DNA of 21,139 bases. Origin: an uncultured Prevotella sp. (GTDB lineage Bacteria > Bacteroidota > Bacteroidia > Bacteroidales > Bacteroidaceae). The notes under the pieces are model-generated. The model saw only the letters and a program-made list of their open reading frames with translations. It did no database searches and was not told the origin of the DNA. The stretch is from assembly GCA_946999045.1 (NCBI GenBank), contig CAMQBR010000034.1, forward strand, positions 1 through 21,139, given 5' to 3'. Of this stretch, positions 17,470-21,139 are shown one piece after another. The position numbers were made by a program, and so were the translations under genes. Numbering within the stretch: position 1 is the stretch's first letter; every line of letters starts with the position of its first letter.

Positions 17470-17680
17470 GGGCGGTTCTATAAATTAGCTTTGACAGATT
17501 GTGAGACTATTTTTAAGGTCAATTTGTTTGTAAGCGAAGGAGTATAGCGAGCTATACCACTGAACAAACAAGCAAATTGAACCAAAAAGAGTCCACAAGA
17601 TGACAAAACGTAAATAGATAACAAAATATATTTCAAAAAAAAATAATTACTACATACGTTGGTAATTTATAAAACCTGTG
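17470..17680. mobile_element. TIR element (MITE-like), copy 2, inverted relative to copy 1
   Basis: Left end GGGCGGTTCTATAAATTA (17470-17487) is identical to the intact end of copy 1. The first 140 or so bases match copy 1 read on the minus strand with about nine differences, all transitions by eye. Palindrome AGTATAGC-GA-GCTATACC at 17541-17558. The far end, GGTAATTTATAAAACC then TGTG (to 17680), is a degraded version of the other terminus, with a diverged A-rich stretch before it. It has no open frame and lies 33 bp past the peptidase terminator. Confidence 0.75.
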
Positions 17681-17928
17681 TCCTTACATACTCTCATAAC
17701 AGGGTAAGCTTGCTAACGCTCACAACCCTGCCCTAATAAGAAAATATATTCTTCGAGGAAAACAAAAGTGCAGCAACGCCATTATAAAATGATTTACGCT
17801 GCTAAATAGTTCTCAAAATATATTTAATTGAAAATAAAGAAGTTACCTTGTTATGTAGACTAAATAGGTAACGATTTGAAAACGAGCGAATTGCTTTTAG
17901 TCGCAAGTTTCTGCATTGACAAAGAACA

Positions 17929-17974
17929 CTTGTTATTCTATTTGCAAAGATAATCATTTGCTTTGAATAACAAG
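17929..17974. repeat. Nested inverted repeat carrying a promoter-like motif
   Basis: Outer arms CTTGTTATTC (17929-17938) and GAATAACAAG (17965-17974) are perfect; inner arms GCAAA (17944-17948) and TTTGC (17957-17961) also pair. On the minus strand TATCTTTG (17952-17945) matches TAnnTTTG, with a TTG about 18 bp upstream, so a leftward promoter is possible, though no gene follows. It could equally be a regulator-binding site or a repeat end. Confidence 0.5.
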
Positions 17975-18202
17975 CGTTTTTGATAAAGATTTCTCTCTTT
18001 CGCTTCGTCTTCTCTTGTTTTCAGGTTTGGAAATCTCTAGTCTCTGCAATCTCAGAAAGGAAAACATTGTTTTGGAAGAAGGAGAACTTTGCATCAAGGG
18101 CAGACAGTATGAAGGCTAAGACTCCATACTGTCTCCTGGGTGGGCGATATATATATTAGGAAAGCAAGCTGGTTTTGTCTTTGACGTGACGACTAACTAA
18201 CA

Positions 18203-18211
18203 TTATCCACA
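18203..18211 (+). promoter_or_regulatory. DnaA-box match (TTATCCACA)
   Basis: Perfect TTATCCACA in the gene-free region, same strand as the matches at 17375 and 18420. Confidence 0.35.
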
Positions 18212-18419
18212 ACGGCATGTATCACACACAGTGAAACATTTGCTTGCCCCCTGCAGATCTTTCATTGCTTTAACCATAGTCTAATTATAAATGGCTATAT
18301 TTTGATAAACTTAAATAAGAAGATAGAAGAATCGGCAACGACAGGAAAACCTGCAGAGTTTTTATTTTCTTTCTTGTTATATTCTTTCAAAGAATCGATT
18401 TTTGCAACTCAAAGGCACA

Positions 18420-18428
18420 TTATCCACA
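18420..18428 (+). promoter_or_regulatory. DnaA-box match (TTATCCACA)
   Basis: Third perfect TTATCCACA, 217 bp after the second, in an AT-rich stretch. Confidence 0.35.
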
Positions 18429-18807
18429 AAGAAAGACAAAACTTTCTCCATTTTTTCTTTTATATCAACTGCCATTTCGAAATAATTTTCATTCCTATTT
18501 TTACCTAAGAATAGCAATATAGTCTTGCTTGTAAAAAATATTGTTTTTGATTTATCCTATTTTATATCTCCCGTCAAGTTTGTGTTTTCAGAACAAAATT
18601 AATCTTTATTCATTTCGGTAAAAGCTATATCAGTACTCCGTAGTTAATAACATAAGCTAAGAAAAATAATAGTCCTTTCTTATGAAGACACTGATCAATA
18701 CTGCCATTTTGACACAACGATGAATTGTATGTCTATCTGGAATGAGTTTTGCAAGAAAAATGTATTCCTATTATTCCAAGGTATAGGATATAAGAAGTGT
18801 TATTAAC

Positions 18808-18823
18808 GTCTTCGCAAGAAGAC
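18808..18823 (+). other. Small GCAA-tetraloop hairpin upstream of the peptide gene
   Basis: GTCTTC-GCAA-GAAGAC: a 6-bp stem closed by a GNRA-type loop, 40 bp before the precursor ATG, probably in its 5' leader. It is not followed by a T run, so it is more likely a leader structure than a terminator. Confidence 0.45.
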
Positions 18824-18863
18824 ATAGTATTAATTGGCCATTATGGCTTAAAACTGATTAGGT

Positions 18864-18986
18864 ATGAAAAAATTCAAAAAACCTATGCTAATGGCTCAAG
18901 GCTCTGTTAAGATGGCAGATTGTCGTCCTAATAGCAGACCTTGCGGTAGACCTTGTAATCCTCCTGGACCTGGAGGACATCGCTAA
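18864..18986 (+). CDS. Putative RiPP precursor peptide (40 aa)
   Basis: A 40-codon frame starting ATG at 18864 and ending TAA at 18984-18986. The first 18 residues, MKKFKKPMLMAQGSVKMA, are basic and Met-rich, like a leader. The rest is a low-complexity Cys/Arg/Pro/Gly segment: Cys20, Cys27 and Cys31 in CRPNSRPCGRPC (20-31), then NPPGPGGHR to the end. The RP(x)C repeats and Gly-rich tail look like a modifiable core. The gene lies 55 bp before the start of a radical SAM/SPASM protein with an RRE-like domain on the same strand, the usual layout of precursor then maturase. It is not a recognised named family; thioether (sactipeptide or ranthipeptide-like) or other crosslinks are possible. That this frame is translated is an inference from composition and context. 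Confidence 0.75.
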   Translation: MKKFKKPMLMAQGSVKMADCRPNSRPCGRPCNPPGPGGHR

Positions 18987-18995
18987 ATTTACAAA

Positions 18996-19024
18996 TCTGA
19001 TGGTGTCTTTAAGACACCATCGGA
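18996..19024 (+). promoter_or_regulatory. Hairpin between precursor and maturase genes
   Basis: TCTGATGGTGTCT (18996-19008) pairs with AGACACCATCGGA (19012-19024): 13 bp including one U-G pair, 3-nt loop TTA. It starts 9 bp after the precursor stop and ends 17 bp before the maturase ATG. The following bases are T-rich but interrupted, so it could be a leaky terminator or an RNA-stabilising stem keeping precursor mRNA in excess over maturase. Confidence 0.75.
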
Positions 19025-19041
19025 TATTTTCAAGTATTTTT

Positions 19042-20493
19042 ATGGCATACTATAAAATTAATCCTCTTGTACTTTTCCGTAATTACGGAGACTTTGGTTA
19101 TATAACAGATAATCGAAATTTTGGATATAATTTCACAGGTACTGATTTCATTCTTGGTGATCAAATTGTTTCAGAAACAGGTGCGGATATTCTATCTTGC
19201 CTCGAAAAACAGCCCCTTTCTATTAATGAAATTACAGATAGGGTTACCTTGCTTTTTGAAATTGAAGAAGGATATAATCTACAGAAAGACATCGTTGAAT
19301 TTCTTGACTTGCTAAACATGAAGGGATTTGTGATTAAAGGCGAATCTCCACAAGAATGTAACAAGAATAATATTCTCTATGGCTTGGGAACAAATAGAAT
19401 CAATGATCAAAATCCATACAAGAAAGAATGTGAACTAATCGAAACACAAGAGTTTTTGGGTAAACGGTTTGGGGAATCTCCTTTTCCTACTAGCATTCAT
19501 GTGGAGATTGTAAGTGAGTGTAATGAAAGATGTATTCATTGTTATATACCTCATGAGTTAAAAACAGAATTGATGGATGATAAATTCTTTTATCGTATTC
19601 TGGATCAAGCCCAAGAAATGAAATTGCTTCACATTACAATAAGTGGTGGAGAACCAATGCTACATCCACACTTTGTTGATTTTATAAAGAGATGTAGAGA
19701 GTACGACATGTCTGTCAATGTTCTTTCTAATCTCACATTACTTGACGAGAACATGATCAGGGAAATGAAAAATAATCCCTTGCTTAGTGTTCAGACTTCC
19801 GTTTACTCAATGCGACCAGAGGTCCATGATGGGATTACTCGGCATAAAAATAGTCTGAAGAAAACCTGTACTTCTGTTCGTAAGTTAATAGAGAATGGTA
19901 TCCCTGTTCAATTAAGTTGCCCTATTATGAATGCCAATTATGATAGTTATAAAAGCGTCCAACAGTGGGCGTTTAAGCAAAAAGTTCCATTGGGGTTCGA
20001 CTATTCCATCATTGCCAAATACAATCACGATAAGGAAAATTTGAACTGTCGAGTATCAAACGAGGAACTATACGAATTTATTGCAGATAAGATGACTAAT
20101 GACTCTTCTTATATTGAAGATCTTGAAAAAGAAATCGCAGATAATAAAAAGAAATCTGCAGACGATTATATTTGCAGTGTTTGTAATTCTTCTATTTGCA
20201 TTAGTCCTCAAGGAAATGTCTACCCTTGTGTAGGCTGGTCTGACAGAATTGTGGGAAATCTAAACCACGATACACTTAAGAATATTTGGCTTAAATCGGA
20301 GGAAATAAAAAAATTGCGCTCTATACGACGTAAAGATATTCAAGAATGCAAATCATGTCTTCAGAAAGATTTCTGTTCTGTTTGTATGGTTAGAAACTCA
20401 AATGAAAGTTCTACAGGAAACCCTTTTGAGGTGAGTAAATACTTTTGCAACATCGCTAAAATCAAAAAGAGATTGTATGAGAGTAAAAAATAG
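19042..20493 (+). CDS. Radical SAM/SPASM peptide maturase with N-terminal RRE-like domain
   Basis: 483 residues from ATG at 19042 (MAYYKINPLVLFRNYGDFGY). A start at 19000 would fall in the hairpin and add 14 unlikely residues. Residues about 5-100 resemble PqqD, the RiPP recognition element that binds leader peptides: FRNYGDFGYITDNRN, VSETGADILSCL and DIVEFLDLLNMKGFVIKGE. The radical SAM core (about 150-340) carries CxxxCxxC in CNERCIHC (Cys160, 164, 167), which holds the 4Fe-4S cluster that cleaves S-adenosylmethionine, and SGGEPMLHPH (201-210). The SPASM region (378-469) has Cys378, 381, 386, 396, 436, 439, 445, 448 and 469, for auxiliary clusters. It likely installs crosslinks in the adjacent 40-residue peptide. 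No second modifying enzyme, ABC exporter or peptidase follows; the next gene is convergent. The exact linkage cannot be predicted. Confidence 0.9.
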   Translation: MAYYKINPLVLFRNYGDFGYITDNRNFGYNFTGTDFILGDQIVSETGADILSCLEKQPLSINEITDRVTLLFEIEEGYNLQKDIVEFLDLLNMKGFVIKGESPQECNKNNILYGLGTNRINDQNPYKKECELIETQEFLGKRFGESPFPTSIHVEIVSECNERCIHCYIPHELKTELMDDKFFYRILDQAQEMKLLHITISGGEPMLHPHFVDFIKRCREYDMSVNVLSNLTLLDENMIREMKNNPLLSVQTSVYSMRPEVHDGITRHKNSLKKTCTSVRKLIENGIPVQLSCPIMNANYDSYKSVQQWAFKQKVPLGFDYSIIAKYNHDKENLNCRVSNEELYEFIADKMTNDSSYIEDLEKEIADNKKKSADDYICSVCNSSICISPQGNVYPCVGWSDRIVGNLNHDTLKNIWLKSEEIKKLRSIRRKDIQECKSCLQKDFCSVCMVRNSNESSTGNPFEVSKYFCNIAKIKKRLYESKK

Positions 20494-20578
20494 AGATCTA
20501 ACAATCATTTGCCTATTATTCCTAAAGTAGGTAACATAAATGCAAGTTCAGAATAGCATTGCAAAAAAGATAAGTTTG

Positions 20579-21139
20579 CTATAGTCCTCTTCCTCTTTTC
20601 TTCTTTTTCTTGGCTTGGTTTCTGAGCCTGTGCTGCCATGCTCTCTCGGCATAATCATCACCGTGTGTCTGTGGGTTGATTAACCCGCCTACTCCGGAAA
20701 TGATTTCTTCTGCTGCATTTATGGCAGTACTTGCCACATTGCTTACGGCTTGTGCAATAGATGAACTTTCATTTGTGTTGGCAGGTGATATATGGGAGCG
20801 GCTGGGAGGAACAAGTTGATAACCTGTATCGGATTGAGCGTTGTTCTTTATCGGCTCATCTGCCATTGTCATGGTTTTCTTTGGTTCAGTCTTTTTGCTT
20901 ATCTCGAAGTTCTTCTGTAAGGAATGGTAACTAAACTCCCTGCCGATTTCGGAAGCCTTGAAGGTTTGTTCTGCATATGAGAACCTCAATCCATAGACAT
21001 TACCTTGCTTGTTCTTCATGCGCTCTATGGCGATGCCGTTCTTATTCAGCTCATAGAGGAACATGGAATGTCCCGTGATACCTGTACCTTTGTATTTTTC
21101 AAGTAGGGCATAGCAAATCTTCTGCACCTGCTGCTTTGT
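20579..21139 (-). CDS. C-terminal part of a probable relaxase/mobilisation protein, 5' end beyond window
   Basis: The minus-strand frame stays open to the right edge and stops at TAG 20579-20581, giving 186 residues of a longer protein; the GTG near 21127 is internal. The first part, with GITGHSMFLYELNKNGIAIE and VYGLRFSYAEQTFKASEIG followed by REFSYHSLQKNF, resembles the region after the nuclease domain in Bacteroidetes mobilisation relaxases, where a short helix-strand unit ends in an FKASEIGR-like motif. The tail is Ser/Ala-rich and then strongly basic (KKKKKRGRGL), suiting DNA contact. The nuclease domain itself is outside the window, so the family call rests on the tail. It runs convergently with the maturase gene, 85 bp apart, and suggests a conjugative or mobilisable element to the right. 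Confidence 0.6.
   Translation of the reverse strand, partial: TKQQVQKICYALLEKYKGTGITGHSMFLYELNKNGIAIERMKNKQGNVYGLRFSYAEQTFKASEIGREFSYHSLQKNFEISKKTEPKKTMTMADEPIKNNAQSDTGYQLVPPSRSHISPANTNESSSIAQAVSNVASTAINAAEEIISGVGGLINPQTHGDDYAERAWQHRLRNQAKKKKKRGRGL

Larger units (their letters stand above)
17681..18863. other. Long region without a convincing gene
   Basis: About 1.2 kb, AT-rich. It contains a nested inverted repeat (17929-17974), a 10-bp stem AGACAGTATG/CATACTGTCT (18102-18111 with 18125-18134), two DnaA-box matches and a small hairpin before the peptide gene. The longest open frames are about 59 codons (TTG start near 17979, stop near 18161) and a 68-codon TTG-start frame at 18302-18508. 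Neither shows recognisable composition or family features. A possible TTTG (18579-18582) and TAATCTTT (18600-18607) pair might be a promoter for the downstream peptide locus. Confidence 0.5.

Noticed and set aside
18302..18508. 68-codon open frame with a TTG start
   Set aside because: Low-complexity Phe/Ile-rich translation, no ATG start, no ribosome-binding region, and overlaps a DnaA-box match; typical of AT-rich non-coding DNA.
19000..19041. Upstream start for the radical SAM protein
   Set aside because: It lies inside the intergenic hairpin and adds residues lacking likeness to PqqD-type N-termini.
20520..20575. Terminator between maturase and relaxase
   Set aside because: Only a 5-bp TGCAA/TTGCA pairing is visible; too weak to call.

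Overview
The window looks like chromosome from a Prevotella-like member of the Bacteroidales. It is AT-rich. It carries a SusC/SusD outer-membrane pair, secreted glycan-active and peptidase proteins with Bacteroidetes-type signal peptides, TAnnTTTG-like promoter motifs, no clear Shine-Dalgarno sequences, and a C-terminal tail of the kind common on secreted Prevotella proteins. Genus-level placement is inference.

From the left edge to about 11.5 kb all genes are on the minus strand. They are a SusD-like lipoprotein (3' end beyond the window), its SusC-like TonB-dependent partner, alanyl-tRNA synthetase (alaS) with its own terminator, and a two-gene unit of a GH29 alpha-L-fucosidase and a secreted carbohydrate-binding-like protein. 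The last gene has been cut short by a small element with terminal inverted repeats (TIRs). Beyond the element lies a co-linear, decayed remnant of what looks like a second GEVED-like domain. A divergent intergenic region (11.54-12.36 kb) holds two different 22-bp tandem arrays, a divergent relative of the TIR element and weak divergent promoter motifs. A plus-strand gene for a 1669-residue secreted multidomain papain-like cysteine peptidase follows, ending in a strong terminator and another TIR element.

From 17.7 to 18.86 kb there is no convincing gene, but there are several inverted repeats and two perfect DnaA boxes, with a third just after the peptidase gene. At 18.86-20.49 kb is the most interesting locus: a 40-codon Cys/Pro/Gly/Arg-rich peptide gene, a 13-bp hairpin, and a radical SAM/SPASM protein with an N-terminal PqqD-like (RRE-type) domain. 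This reads as a minimal RiPP locus (ribosomally made, post-translationally modified peptide) with precursor and maturase but no visible exporter or protease. It abuts, tail to tail, the C-terminal part of a probable relaxase/mobilisation protein running off the right edge, so the locus may border or belong to a mobile element.

The SusCD pair and the fucosidase unit could both serve host- or diet-glycan use, but alaS and a terminator separate them, so co-regulation is not shown. All family assignments come from motif reading; no searches were run.
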